From Novosphingobium panipatense (GTDB lineage Bacteria; Pseudomonadota; Alphaproteobacteria; Sphingomonadales; Sphingomonadaceae): 64,000 nucleotides of DNA. The translations under genes and the position numbers were made by a program. Below, piece by piece: positions 42,932 through 52,158 of the stretch. The DNA is taken from contig NZ_MSQB01000012.1 in assembly GCF_002149965.1 (NCBI RefSeq), positions 62,001 to 126,000 of the forward strand, written 5' to 3'. Position 1 is the stretch's first letter; each line of letters starts with the position of its first letter. The notes beneath the pieces were generated by a model that made no database searches, was not told the DNA's origin, and saw nothing but the letters and a program-made list of their open reading frames with translations.

Positions 42932-45322
42932 ATGAATTCGGTTTCTACACGCCTTGTTATGGGGCTGCTTGCCAGCGCGGCACTGCCGCTGGCGGTCCTG
43001 CCGTCCATGGCGACGGCGCAGGAGGCGGGTACACGCACATACGACATTCCCGCGCAGCCGCTTGAAAATGCCCTGGTCGCCTGGATGCGCCAGTCGGGCG
43101 TTCAGGTCGGCTACGAACCGGGCGACGTGGCCGGACGCACCTCGGCGGCGATTTCCGGCAGCAAGTCCTCGGGCGAGGCACTGGCCGGGCTGCTCGCGGG
43201 CACGGGCCTGGGCTATCGGACCACCGGCGCCGGTTCGGTGCGCCTGACACCCGCACCGCAGGGCACCGGCGCGGGCGGCACCGTGCTCGGTCCGGTGCGG
43301 GTACAGGGCGCGGGCGCTGCCGCCGCGCGCGGCGGCGTGGTCGAGACCGCCTCCGGCCCGGTTCCCGGCTACCGTGCCACCCTCAGCGCCACCGCCACCC
43401 GCACCGACACGGCGATCCGCGATGTGCCCCAGTCGATCCAGATCGTCCCGCGCACTGTCATCGAGGACCAGTCCGCCGTACGCCTGACGGACGTGATCCA
43501 GAACGTCTCCAGCGTGCAGCTCAACGGAACCGCCGGAAACCGCGCCGAAACCTACAGCATTCGCGGCTTCGTCAGCGCGCGCTATGCGATCAACGGCTTC
43601 CCGCTGACCAGCGGCATGGACCGGCCCGAAGCCTTCTTCGACCTCGCCAATGTCGAGCGGGTGGAAGTGCTCAAGGGCCCGGCCTCGGTCATGGTGGGCC
43701 TGAGCGAGCCGGGCGGCATCATCAACATCGTCACCCGCGCGCCTTCGCGGGAGTTCCATTTCGACGGCAGCTTCCAGGGCGGCAGCTTCGATTTCTATCG
43801 CGGGGAAATGTCGGTGACCGGGCCGCTGAACGCCTCGGGCACGCTGACCGCGCGCGCGACCGGCGCGATCCAGACCAATGACGGCTTCCGCGACGGTGCC
43901 CGCCCGAGCGAACGCGCCTTCGGCGCGGCGGCGCTGCGCTGGCAGCCGGACAACCTGACGCAAGTGGACCTCACCGCCGATTACGTGGACCAGAAAGTGC
44001 CCTTCGATCGCGGGCTGATCGCCGACGAGGACGGCAACTATGTCCACAATGCGCGCACCTACTATGGCGAGCGCTGGTCCACGACCGGCGCGGAAAAGCT
44101 GGTGCTGGGCCTTGCCGCGCAGCGTCAGGTCAATCCCTGGCTGATGCTGCGCTTCACCGGGCGCTACACCGATGCGCTGGTGACCGACCACAACGCCGTC
44201 GATCTCCAGGGCCTTTCGGACGGCATGGTCCGCCGCCGCATCACCAACCGTACCGAGGATTCGCAGGACCTGACCATGCGCTTCGAGGCGCTGGCGGACG
44301 CCTTCACCGGCCCGCTGGAGCACCGCATCATGGCGGGCGTGGAACATAACCGGGGCGAGTTCGCGTTCTGGTCGGCCCGCGCCAATATCGCGCCGATCGA
44401 CATGGTGGCGCCAGTCCACGGCGTGACGCCGGTGCCGGTGGCGACGGTGAACAACGTCTACGACTTCGAGGCGCGCAACTGGGGCTTCTATCTCCAGGAC
44501 CAGATCGCGCTGGGCGAACACTGGAAGGCGCTGGCTGGCCTGCGCTACGACCGCGCCAAATCGCATACCTGGGACCGGCTGGCCGGTGACGAGACCCCGA
44601 CCAAGGACGATGCGCTGACTTTCCGCACCGGCCTGGTCTATCAGCCGAGCACGTCGGTCTCGCTCTATGCCAGCTATACCCAGAGCTTCCAGCCCCAGCA
44701 GGGCCAGCTGGTGGACGGCACTCCGCTCGATCCCGAAGAAGGCGAACAGTTCGAGGCAGGCGTGAAGCTGGATCTGCTGGACCGTCTCTCGATCACGGCG
44801 GCGGCCTTCCAGATCAAGAAGCGCAATGTCGCCACCGAGGACCTCGACAACCCGGACTTCTCGATCCTCACCGGCGAGCAGCGCGTGCGCGGCCTGGAAA
44901 TCGACGTGACCGGGGAAATCCTGCCCGGCTGGAACGTGATCGCCAATGCCAGCCACCTCGATGCGGAGATCACGCGGGACAACACTTATGCCGTAGGCAA
45001 TCGCCTGAACGGGGTTCCGCGCTTCAGCGGCCGGTTCTGGACCAGCTACGGCTTCTCGGCAGGGGCGCTTTCCGGGCTTACCCTGGGCGGGGGCATCCGC
45101 GTGGTGGGCAAGCGCGAGGTGGACCTCGAAAACCGCTTCACCATCGCCGGTTACGAGACCTTCGACGCCTCGATCCGCTATGCCTTCAACCAGCACTGGG
45201 AAGTTTCGGTCAATGCCGAGAACTTGACCGACCGCTTCTTCGTGGAGGCGGTGCAGGGCGACAACAATCTCTATCCGGGCACGCCGCGCCGCGTCATGGG
45301 CACCTTGCGCGCCCGGTACTGA
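42932..45322 (+). CDS. TonB-dependent siderophore receptor with N-terminal STN signalling domain
   Basis: A 796-residue receptor. The frame opens at 42860; the ATG at 42932 follows GGGGGA and starts a signal peptide ending MATAQE. The STN domain is TYDIPAQPLENALVAWMRQSGVQVGYEPGDVAG to LAGTGLGYRTTGAGSVRL. An Ala/Gly-rich linker leads into the plug: RTDTAIRDVPQSIQIVPRTVIEDQ, YSIRGFVSARYAINGFPLTSG, ERVEVLKGPASVMVGLSEPGGIINIVTR. The barrel ends VNAENLTDRFFVEAVQGDNNLYPGTPRRVMGTLRARY. It is a ferric-siderophore-type transducer for the FecI/FecR pair upstream and is followed 4 bases later by a tonB gene, which would energise it. Confidence 0.93.
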   Translation: MNSVSTRLVMGLLASAALPLAVLPSMATAQEAGTRTYDIPAQPLENALVAWMRQSGVQVGYEPGDVAGRTSAAISGSKSSGEALAGLLAGTGLGYRTTGAGSVRLTPAPQGTGAGGTVLGPVRVQGAGAAAARGGVVETASGPVPGYRATLSATATRTDTAIRDVPQSIQIVPRTVIEDQSAVRLTDVIQNVSSVQLNGTAGNRAETYSIRGFVSARYAINGFPLTSGMDRPEAFFDLANVERVEVLKGPASVMVGLSEPGGIINIVTRAPSREFHFDGSFQGGSFDFYRGEMSVTGPLNASGTLTARATGAIQTNDGFRDGARPSERAFGAAALRWQPDNLTQVDLTADYVDQKVPFDRGLIADEDGNYVHNARTYYGERWSTTGAEKLVLGLAAQRQVNPWLMLRFTGRYTDALVTDHNAVDLQGLSDGMVRRRITNRTEDSQDLTMRFEALADAFTGPLEHRIMAGVEHNRGEFAFWSARANIAPIDMVAPVHGVTPVPVATVNNVYDFEARNWGFYLQDQIALGEHWKALAGLRYDRAKSHTWDRLAGDETPTKDDALTFRTGLVYQPSTSVSLYASYTQSFQPQQGQLVDGTPLDPEEGEQFEAGVKLDLLDRLSITAAAFQIKKRNVATEDLDNPDFSILTGEQRVRGLEIDVTGEILPGWNVIANASHLDAEITRDNTYAVGNRLNGVPRFSGRFWTSYGFSAGALSGLTLGGGIRVVGKREVDLENRFTIAGYETFDASIRYAFNQHWEVSVNAENLTDRFFVEAVQGDNNLYPGTPRRVMGTLRARY

Positions 45323-45326
45323 CGCC

Positions 45327-46049
45327 ATGCTGATGCGCACGGGGGCGGGCCTTGAAGACATCGTTATCGGCGGCGGCTATCGCCCGGAGCCCCGGCGCTG
45401 TTCGGCGCTGGTACTCACCGCGCTGGTCTTCTGCCTGCCGCTGGCGCTGATCGTCCTGCTCGGCTGGGGGGCGGCGGTGATCTCGGCCCCGGCTGCGCCG
45501 CATGTGGCGGCCTTCGACGTCGCCGACCAGGCGCAGCCGCAGGAAGCGCCGGTGCCGGAGGAACAGGCGGAAGAGGTAGAGGCGGAAACGCCGCCGACGG
45601 CAGCGGAGGTCCCGCGGCCCTCTCCGCCGCCGGTTCCGGTGCCGATCGTCATTGCGGCCGGAGAGCCTGCCCCGCCGGTTCCGGTCTCGGCCGCGCCCGC
45701 CACGCTTGCCGCGCCGCCGCCTGCCGCGCCGCCCAAGGCGCAGCGGCCAAGCGGCGGCAGCGAAGGGCCGGACACCTGGCATGCCCGCGTGCTGGGCCGG
45801 TTGAATGCGGTGAAGACTTATCCCGCCTCCGCGCGGGCGCGCCGCCAGCAGGGCACGGTCCTGGTGCGCTTCACGGTGGATCGTCGGGGCCAGGTGCTGG
45901 GCGCGGCGCTGGAAAAGGGCTGCGGCTTTGCCCTGCTGGACCGCGAGGCATTGGCCTTGCCCCGGCGCACATCACCCCTACCGCCGCCCCCGGACGACAT
46001 TCCGGGCGAGCGGATCGAACTGGTGGTGCCGGTCGAGTTCTATTTCTGA
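45327..46049 (+). CDS. TonB-family energy-transducing protein
   Basis: A 240-residue TonB protein. One N-terminal membrane helix (LVLTALVFCLPLALIVLLGWGAAVI) is followed by a Pro/Glu/Ala-rich periplasm-spanning stretch (QPQEAPVPEEQAEEVEAETPPTAAEVPRPSPPPVPVPI). The C-terminal TonB domain has LNAVKTYPASARARRQQGTVLVRFTVDRRGQVLGAALEKGCGFALLDREAL and ends IELVVPVEFYF. It begins 4 bases after the receptor gene, so it is probably a dedicated TonB for that receptor. No exbB/exbD genes are seen here, so these must be borrowed from the chromosome. Confidence 0.93.
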   Translation: MLMRTGAGLEDIVIGGGYRPEPRRCSALVLTALVFCLPLALIVLLGWGAAVISAPAAPHVAAFDVADQAQPQEAPVPEEQAEEVEAETPPTAAEVPRPSPPPVPVPIVIAAGEPAPPVPVSAAPATLAAPPPAAPPKAQRPSGGSEGPDTWHARVLGRLNAVKTYPASARARRQQGTVLVRFTVDRRGQVLGAALEKGCGFALLDREALALPRRTSPLPPPPDDIPGERIELVVPVEFYF

Positions 46050-46370
46050 GCTTGCGTCGTTGCTGTCGAGGTTGCCGTCATTGGCGCCGTCTCTTTCGTT
46101 GCGGCGGCGGTAGTGCGGTCTTTGGCATGGATCCGTCGCGCGGGGCATCGCGATCGTCCCCGTAGCGGTTCAGGGTGTGGCCGGGCGGCTCATGAAGCTT
46201 TCGCCTCAAACGCGCGAGGAAATGCCAGACAACACCCGTCCGATCTCGGGCACATCGCGGCTGGATTTTGCGAAGCTGTGCACAGGGTTTACCAAGGCAG
46301 CGTTGCTGGCCGTTTCGACCAGCTCTAATTTACGCCGTCACAATCCCTAAAGAGCGCAGGAGATTACCTA
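46050..46370. other. Gene-free interval before the HU gene
   Basis: A 321-base stretch with no open frame that resembles a protein, no repeat and no clear RNA gene. It should hold the promoter of the HU gene and the 3' end of the tonB transcript. I could not point to a convincing -35/-10 pair. Confidence 0.5.
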
Positions 46371-46646
46371 ATGAACAATGCCGAAATCGCCGAGAAGCTG
46401 GCCGCCGAGACTGGCGTAACCAAGGCTGATGCGAAGAAGGCCGTCGATGCCGTTTTCGCTGCGATTGCCGATGCAGCTGCCGCAGGCGACGAGATTTCGC
46501 TGAATGGTTTCGGCAAATTCAAGGTCAAGGATTCGCCGGCGCGCGAAGGCCGCAATCCTTCGACCGGAGAAACCATCCAGATCGCGGCGTCGAAGAAGCT
46601 GACTTTTGCGCCTGCAAAGGCGATCAAGGACAGGCTGAACGGCTGA
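46371..46646 (+). CDS. HU-family DNA-binding protein
   Basis: A 91-residue nucleoid protein. The N-terminal helices read NAEIAEKLAAETGVTKADAKKAVDAVFAAIADAAAAGDEISLNGFGKF and the DNA-binding arm REGRNPSTGETIQIAASKKLTFAPAKAIKD, with the GRNPxTGE and intercalating proline typical of HU. AGGAG precedes the ATG. It is monocistronic, closed by a strong terminator at 46662-46698. This is a housekeeping-type gene in an otherwise accessory window. Confidence 0.96.
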   Translation: MNNAEIAEKLAAETGVTKADAKKAVDAVFAAIADAAAAGDEISLNGFGKFKVKDSPAREGRNPSTGETIQIAASKKLTFAPAKAIKDRLNG

Positions 46647-46661
46647 GGCCAAGCGAAAGCG

Positions 46662-46698
46662 AAAATCGGCACTGCGTCCATCGCGCAGTGCCGATTTT
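46662..46698 (+). terminator. Intrinsic terminator after the HU gene
   Basis: A perfect 15-bp stem (46662-46676 with 46684-46698; AAAATCGGCACTGCG and its complement) around a 7-base loop, starting 15 bases after the stop and ending in TTTT. The A-tract and T-tract make it able to work in both directions, though nothing reads leftward into it closely. Confidence 0.92.
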
Positions 46699-46915
46699 CT
46701 ATCGTAGCACTGCAAACGGTCTTTCAGAGCAGTTTCGGCCAGCAGAACCCGTCGTTCTTGAAAGTGTGGTGCTACCAAACTGAACCGCCGGATGTGGACA
46801 TTGCGATATCGTCCAAGGCTGGCATGACGGTAGCGAAGGCACCAAATTCTTCAACTGCCGCTGCGATATGAATGGCCGGTTCGTGGGTGCGTACCGACGC
46901 TGGTGAGCGGCCGAA

Positions 46916-48328
46916 CTAACCCGATTCAGCGCCTGCCCTATCCTGACGCACGAAATCCGGTAACGCCCAACTGGCCTCGAAATAGGCTTGGGTCGGCTCG
47001 TAAAGTCGGAAATAGGCGAACCAGCCGCGGCCCGGAACCGTGGGTATCCAGTTGTGCTCAAATCCTTCGGGTGCGCTCGGTCCGCAATGGATGTCGACCG
47101 ATCCATCGGCATTGGTCCGCAGGTCCATCCTGGAGGAGCGGTCGGCAATCTGCTGCGAGTTGAGGATCAGCGAACGGCTGTCGAGATCGTAGAGCGTCAC
47201 GGACCAGAACAGATTGGCCGGCGGATTCGCTGGCACCCGCAGAATGTAATGGCTGCCGCCATCGAGCCAGTCGCCTGCGCTGTCGCGATAGGCGCCGAGA
47301 TAGGTCGAAGACGGGCCCGGCTTGTTCGGCGACATGTCCGCTGCGGCCGAATAGGCCTCGTAGAACCAGGAGGCGCGTTCATCGAGCCGGCCCCAGTATT
47401 CGTCGGGATCGTCGGGATTGAGGTTCAGCGCATGGTCCCAATGGGTCCCCTCGCGGTAGCGCGTTCCCGCGAAGCGCCGGTCATATGTGTTGGCCTTGGC
47501 CATCGCCTCGCCTACCAGCGCGCCCTGCTCCAGCAATTCCTTTTGACGGGCATCGGGCGCGAATGGCTTTCCTTGCTCGATCCCGAGAGGCTTCAACATC
47601 TCGCGATAGAAATGGTCGCATTCGCCCAGCGGTTCACGTTCAAGCACTTGCGCAAGTCGTTCCCAGTACGCAATCCCGCGCGGCTGGGTGCCGTGCCAAG
47701 GGCGCTCGGCCGCGGCCATGATTTCGGTTGGGGGCGGATTGCTCCGCTGACTGAACGGATAGACCCGAAGCTGCGACAGGACCTCCTTCGCCTCTGCGGG
47801 ATCGGTAACCGTGATGCGGATTCCGATCATGATCCCGAAGCTCGACAGTTCCCGGATTTCCAGTTCTCCGGCCTCCGCGGGGGCATCCTGCCCCGGTCCA
47901 AGCAGCAGATATTTCCTGCCGGGTTCCGTGCCTTCAAGCCCCTGCTGCCAGACATTGACCAGACCACCGCGAATCCCGCTGGGTGGGAATTCCAGCACCA
48001 GCGGGCCTGATTGTGACAGATCGGCAAAGCCGACATAGTAAGGCGTCGTCGCGTTAGGGGTGAGCACACCGATCTTGTCGGCATAGCTGAGGTAGGCGAC
48101 GATCTGGCCATTCGCTGCCCCCAAGGCCGCGCTCGCCTCATGTTTCCACTGTTCGAACCCGACCAGCGGCAGCGACCATAGATAGGCCTGGCAGGCCCGC
48201 TGGAAATCGCGTTCGTCGAACAGCTTGTCTAGTGTTTCGGCGGCGGGATAGCCGTCGGGCATCGCATGGCTGAAGGTGAGCGGCCCGATCCGGGTTGCGA
48301 TCGTTTCCGGCGCGAAAGATTGCGACAT
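46916..48328 (-). CDS. DUF1254/DUF1214-domain protein
   Basis: A 470-residue protein with an N-terminal DUF1254 region (FQRACQAYLWSLPLVGFEQWKHEASAALGA, VLTPNATTPYYVGFADLSQSGPLVLEFPP) and a C-terminal DUF1214 region (WLDGGSHYILRVPANPPANLFWSVTLYDLDSRSLI, then GWFAYFRLYEPTQAYFEASWALPDF). No signal peptide or membrane segment is seen, so it is probably cytoplasmic. The biochemical role of the family is unsettled. It lies 21 bases after a second, shorter protein of the same family, and the two form a minus-strand operon. Confidence 0.85.
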   Translation of the reverse strand: MSQSFAPETIATRIGPLTFSHAMPDGYPAAETLDKLFDERDFQRACQAYLWSLPLVGFEQWKHEASAALGAANGQIVAYLSYADKIGVLTPNATTPYYVGFADLSQSGPLVLEFPPSGIRGGLVNVWQQGLEGTEPGRKYLLLGPGQDAPAEAGELEIRELSSFGIMIGIRITVTDPAEAKEVLSQLRVYPFSQRSNPPPTEIMAAAERPWHGTQPRGIAYWERLAQVLEREPLGECDHFYREMLKPLGIEQGKPFAPDARQKELLEQGALVGEAMAKANTYDRRFAGTRYREGTHWDHALNLNPDDPDEYWGRLDERASWFYEAYSAAADMSPNKPGPSSTYLGAYRDSAGDWLDGGSHYILRVPANPPANLFWSVTLYDLDSRSLILNSQQIADRSSRMDLRTNADGSVDIHCGPSAPEGFEHNWIPTVPGRGWFAYFRLYEPTQAYFEASWALPDFVRQDRAGAESG

Positions 48329-48349
48329 GGCTTTCTCCAGTGAAGAGGT

Positions 48350-49591
48350 TCAATTCACGCGCGTCACCACCGGGGGTGACCAGCCGCCGGTGCGCACGAT
48401 TTCTCGCGGCACATAGGTGCGAAAGGTCAGGGAGAAGGGTTTCCCGGCTGCGGCAGGGAGCCAGTTCGATTCCGAAATATCGGCCACCGGAGCGGCACCG
48501 ATGCCGATCTTGAGCGACCCGTCGGCCTCCTTGGCCAGGGGCGAATGGTTGTTGAAATTATAGCGCTTCAGATCGTTGGGAACGACGCGGAAGTCGGTTG
48601 GGTCCACCAGTATGACCGACCAATAGGCATCGACCACGGTGTCGGGCAACTGATCGGGCGGGAAGTGGATTGCATAGGCATTATCGCCGTCCAGCGGTTG
48701 GCCATCGGCGTCCTTCATTGCGACGTAATAGGTGACTTCGCCGATGTTGTTGGCCCAGATTCCCGCATAGTTGATCGCGCCGCGCATATGAAAATCGCTG
48801 CCGTAGTTGCCTGCTGCGGCCCCGCCGACCCAATGGTTGCGATAGGGCCCGCTTTGCGTGAATACGTATTGCTTGAAGCGCGGCACGATCGTTTCGCGGA
48901 TCAGCGCATCGACACGGGCCCGCTCGTCCGCATCGCCTGCAACCCGAGCGGCAATAGCGCGCACCTGCTGCTGCATGCTTGCCGCGATAGGTGAGACATC
49001 GAGGGCACTTGCCAGCACCGCCTCGACATCGTTGAAGATATCGACACCGATCAATTCGTCATTGCCGAAACGCGGCATCGGCGCAGCGTCGGCTATTGTT
49101 GGTGTGCCCAGGCTGTTCAGCCTGAACGCCTTTTGAAGCGCGACTGCGCCATCGGGATCCCCTTTCAGTTCGACACGCCCAAGCAGTTTGGCTTTGGCCG
49201 AGTGAAGTTCTATCCGTCCGGCATCGGCCGGAATCGGCGCTGACGAATTGGGGTAGACCAACGCGAACTTCCCACAGGGCTTGCTCGGAAAGATCCTCTC
49301 GTTGATATTGGTGATCACTTCGCCCCATTCGTCAAGTATCTGGGCGGTGTAGTAGCGGCCCTCTATGCGGGGCACTTCAAGGATGGCTGGCGTTTGGGGA
49401 TCCACGCCGATCCATGCTTCGAGGTAGGCGACATCGAAGTTGGGATTGACGAAATCGGCTGTGCCGAGCGGGTTGTATTTGATCCTGTTGAACGCGAAAT
49501 CCGCAGCGCCACGGTCGATATGTTCCTGTCGCACCACCAGGGCCCGACCCAGCAAATAGATATAGCCCTCGCCGATCGCGCGATCGTCCAT
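48350..49591 (-). CDS. DUF1254/DUF1214-domain protein (paralogue)
   Basis: A 413-residue relative of the gene at 46916 with the same two-domain plan: AIGEGYIYLLGRALVVRQEH, NPLGTADFVNPNFDVAYLEAWIGVDPQTPAILEVP at the N-terminus, and WVGGAAAGNYGSDFHMRGAINYAGIWANNIGEVTYYVAMKDADGQPLDGDNAYAIHFPP, DAYWSVILVDPTDFRVVPN later. I chose the ATG at 49591, preceded by AAAGG; ATGs at 49621 and 49651 are also in frame. It is transcribed first in the two-gene operon. The tandem arrangement suggests two subunits or two substrates, but the function is unknown. Confidence 0.8.
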   Translation of the reverse strand: MDDRAIGEGYIYLLGRALVVRQEHIDRGAADFAFNRIKYNPLGTADFVNPNFDVAYLEAWIGVDPQTPAILEVPRIEGRYYTAQILDEWGEVITNINERIFPSKPCGKFALVYPNSSAPIPADAGRIELHSAKAKLLGRVELKGDPDGAVALQKAFRLNSLGTPTIADAAPMPRFGNDELIGVDIFNDVEAVLASALDVSPIAASMQQQVRAIAARVAGDADERARVDALIRETIVPRFKQYVFTQSGPYRNHWVGGAAAGNYGSDFHMRGAINYAGIWANNIGEVTYYVAMKDADGQPLDGDNAYAIHFPPDQLPDTVVDAYWSVILVDPTDFRVVPNDLKRYNFNNHSPLAKEADGSLKIGIGAAPVADISESNWLPAAAGKPFSLTFRTYVPREIVRTGGWSPPVVTRVN

Positions 49592-49651
49592 CAACCCAAC
49601 CTTTCGCAACTCGCCTCGCATCAGCCTAGGGAACGAGCCTGCGCCGTCCAT

Positions 49652-49965
49652 CGGGGCAAATCATGAGGTGTTGCGGGATTAACCCGAACGACTGCCGGTT
49701 GCGGCAAGGCGCGTCTTGGCCTCGGCGAAAGATTTCGCCGGGGTGATGATCTTCGTAGTCCGCGCTTTTCGCACCGGCATTCTCCCAACAGGATATTTTG
49801 TACCGGCAGAGCGCCATTTGGAAACTCGCGTCCTTGGCCGGACGAGATCTTCGTGAGGCTTGGATCGGCGGATTGACTTTTCCCGGAGGCTCTTCTAGCC
49901 GCACTCGCAAATGCGATCGCGTCGCAATAGCGTGATGGTCGCGTCGGTTCGGGGAATAGCAATCC
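49652..49965. other. Gene-free interval between the DUF1254 operon and a TonB receptor
   Basis: A 314-base divergent promoter region. No coding frame resembles a known protein. A GCGATCGC palindrome lies in the 60 bases before the receptor start and a TTGACT that could serve as -35 lies near 49873. I did not find a convincing Fur box. Confidence 0.4.
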
Positions 49966-52107
49966 ATGCAGATACGTCGTTTTCTCAAGTCCTCCGCCTG
50001 TCTGCGGAGCGTGTCGGTTTTTGCGCTGGCAGCGGGCCTTCCCGGCGCCGCGTTTGCCCAGTCAGCGGAGGGCGACATCGTCGTCACCGGTTCCTACACG
50101 ACGGACGACAAGCTGGGATCGGCGACGGGCCTGCCGCTCAGCCTTCAGGAAACGCCGCAGTCGGTTACCGTGATGACCGCGCAGCGCCTTGAGGACCAGG
50201 GCATCCGTACCCTGTCAGACGTCATCAACAATGCCGCCGGCGTATCCTCCCGCGCGCTTGACAATGCCCGCAACGGGTTCTCGGCGCGCGGCTTCGATAT
50301 CGACAACTACCAGATCGACGGTATCCCGGTTCAATACGAGACTGCCTATAGCGCGGGCGAGACGCTGCTCGACGTCGCTCTTTACGAGCGGGTGGAGATC
50401 GTGCGCGGTGCCACCGGCATGATGAGCGGCGCCGGCAATCCTTCCGCCTCCATCAACCTGATCCGCAAGCACGCCGATGCACGCGAGCTGACCGGCTCGG
50501 TCATGGCCACGGCAAGCCGCTGGGACAACTATTCGGTCATGGCCGATGTGGGAGCGCCGGTGACATCCGACGGCACGATCCGCGTGCGCGGCGTCGCCAA
50601 GTACGAGGAAGGCGACAGCTTCACGGACCTGCTCCACAACAAGAAGCTGGTGCTCTACGGTGTCGTCGATGCCGACCTCACGCCGGACACGCATGTCAGC
50701 GCCGGGATCAGCTACCAGGACATCGACCCGCGCGGGACGCAGTGGGGCGGCCTGCCGGTATGGTTCTCGGACGGCACCCGCACCGACTGGTCGCGTTCGA
50801 AGACGATCGGTGCCGACTGGACGAGCTGGAAGTCCACCAACCAGACGATGTTCGCCCGGCTTCAGCAGGATATCGGCAACGACTGGCAAGTGACGGTCTA
50901 TGGCAATCGCACGCTCAACAAGAGCGACATGCGGCTGCTCTATCTCTCGGGCACGGTGGACAAGGATACCGGCGAAGGGCTCGGCGCGATGGCGGCCAAC
51001 TACAAGGGCCGCGCCGCGCAGAACGACGTGGGCATCCGCGTTACCGGGAAGTACCAGATGTTCGGCCGCGAACATGACCTTATTGCAGGCGCCAGCTATG
51101 CCTCGCAGGAGTTCGCCTTCTACAGCCGTGCCGCGGGTGCCACCGCCCAGCCGGGCAACTTCTTCGAATGGGACGGCTCGTTCCCCGAACCGAGCTGGGG
51201 CGCCAGCAGCCAGGTGGTGGATACCAGGACGAAGCAGTGGGGCTACTACGCCGCCACGCGCCTGTCCCTGGCCGATCCGCTCAAGGTCATTGTCGGCGGC
51301 CGTCTTGCATCCTGGGAGCGTAGCGGCGTGTCCTACGGCGCCTCGGCCGACTACGGGGACAAGAACCGCTTCCTGCCTTATGCTGGCGTGCTGTTCGATC
51401 TGACGTCCAATCACACGATCTACGCCAGCTATACCAAGATCTTCACGCCGCAGAACTTCCAGGATCAGAACGCCAACTATCTGCCGCCCGTGACCGGCGC
51501 GAACTACGAAGGGGGGCTCAAGAGCACCTTCTTCGGCGGCAAGCTGAACACGGCGATCTCGGTCTTCCGCATCGAACAGGACAATCTCGGGCAGCAGATT
51601 CCCGACCAATACGTCAACGGCGATCCGACGCTGGGCCTAGCCTATCGTGCGGCCAAGGGCGCACACAGCACCGGCTTCGAAATCGAGGCCAACGGCGAGA
51701 TCCTGCCGGGCTGGCAGATCGCCACCAACTATACCCAGTTCAAGGCCAAGGATGCGAGCGGCGTGCGCGTCAATTCGCTCTATCCGCAGAAGCTGCTGCG
51801 CCTGTTCACGACTTACGGTTTCCGCGGCGATCTCGACGGGCTGACCGTCGGCGGCGGCGTCAACTGGGAAGGCCTGAGCTATACCGACACGACCAATGCC
51901 GTCACCGGCGATGCCGAACGGTTGAAGGTCAAGCCTTACGCGCTGGTCAACCTGATGACCCGTTACCAGTTGCAGAACGGGCTTTCGGCGCAGATCAACG
52001 TCGAGAACCTGTTCGACAAGAAGTACTACTCGCAGATCGGCTTCTACAACCAGCTTGCCTATGGCGAGCCGCGCAATGTGACTCTGACGCTGCGCTATCA
52101 GTTCTGA
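49966..52107 (+). CDS. TonB-dependent siderophore receptor (no STN domain)
   Basis: A 713-residue receptor of the FhuE/FpvA type. The signal peptide is residues 1-31 (LAAGLPGAAFAQS). No STN domain is present; the plug starts at once with DIVVTGSYTTDDKLGSATGLPLSLQETPQSVTVMT, FSARGFDIDNYQIDGIPVQYE, YERVEIVRGATGMMSGAGNPSASINLIRK. The barrel ends VNVENLFDKKYYSQIGFYNQLAYGEPRNVTLTLRYQF in the usual form. It probably takes up a ferric siderophore such as a hydroxamate; no regulator pair is attached, so control may be by iron through Fur. It is transcribed alone and convergent with the diguanylate cyclase gene. Confidence 0.93.
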   Translation: MQIRRFLKSSACLRSVSVFALAAGLPGAAFAQSAEGDIVVTGSYTTDDKLGSATGLPLSLQETPQSVTVMTAQRLEDQGIRTLSDVINNAAGVSSRALDNARNGFSARGFDIDNYQIDGIPVQYETAYSAGETLLDVALYERVEIVRGATGMMSGAGNPSASINLIRKHADARELTGSVMATASRWDNYSVMADVGAPVTSDGTIRVRGVAKYEEGDSFTDLLHNKKLVLYGVVDADLTPDTHVSAGISYQDIDPRGTQWGGLPVWFSDGTRTDWSRSKTIGADWTSWKSTNQTMFARLQQDIGNDWQVTVYGNRTLNKSDMRLLYLSGTVDKDTGEGLGAMAANYKGRAAQNDVGIRVTGKYQMFGREHDLIAGASYASQEFAFYSRAAGATAQPGNFFEWDGSFPEPSWGASSQVVDTRTKQWGYYAATRLSLADPLKVIVGGRLASWERSGVSYGASADYGDKNRFLPYAGVLFDLTSNHTIYASYTKIFTPQNFQDQNANYLPPVTGANYEGGLKSTFFGGKLNTAISVFRIEQDNLGQQIPDQYVNGDPTLGLAYRAAKGAHSTGFEIEANGEILPGWQIATNYTQFKAKDASGVRVNSLYPQKLLRLFTTYGFRGDLDGLTVGGGVNWEGLSYTDTTNAVTGDAERLKVKPYALVNLMTRYQLQNGLSAQINVENLFDKKYYSQIGFYNQLAYGEPRNVTLTLRYQF

Positions 52108-52158
52108 TCCTGCCGGAGGGAGGGATCGGGCGCTCGCCGGACCCTCCTCATGGCACTC

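Noticed and set aside
42224..45361. Very long minus-strand open frame opposite the STN-type receptor
   Set aside because: It lies opposite a receptor with clear signal peptide, plug and barrel features; the composition is the usual mirror of high-GC coding sequence and matches no family.
46699..46915. Possible gene remnant between the HU terminator and the DUF1254 gene
   Set aside because: The composition hints at former coding sequence, but no frame gives a recognisable domain.
52115..52147. GGAGGG/CCCTCC hairpin between the receptor and diguanylate cyclase genes
   Set aside because: Only a 6-bp stem with a 21-base loop and no T-tract. It may help end both convergent transcripts but is too weak to call a terminator.
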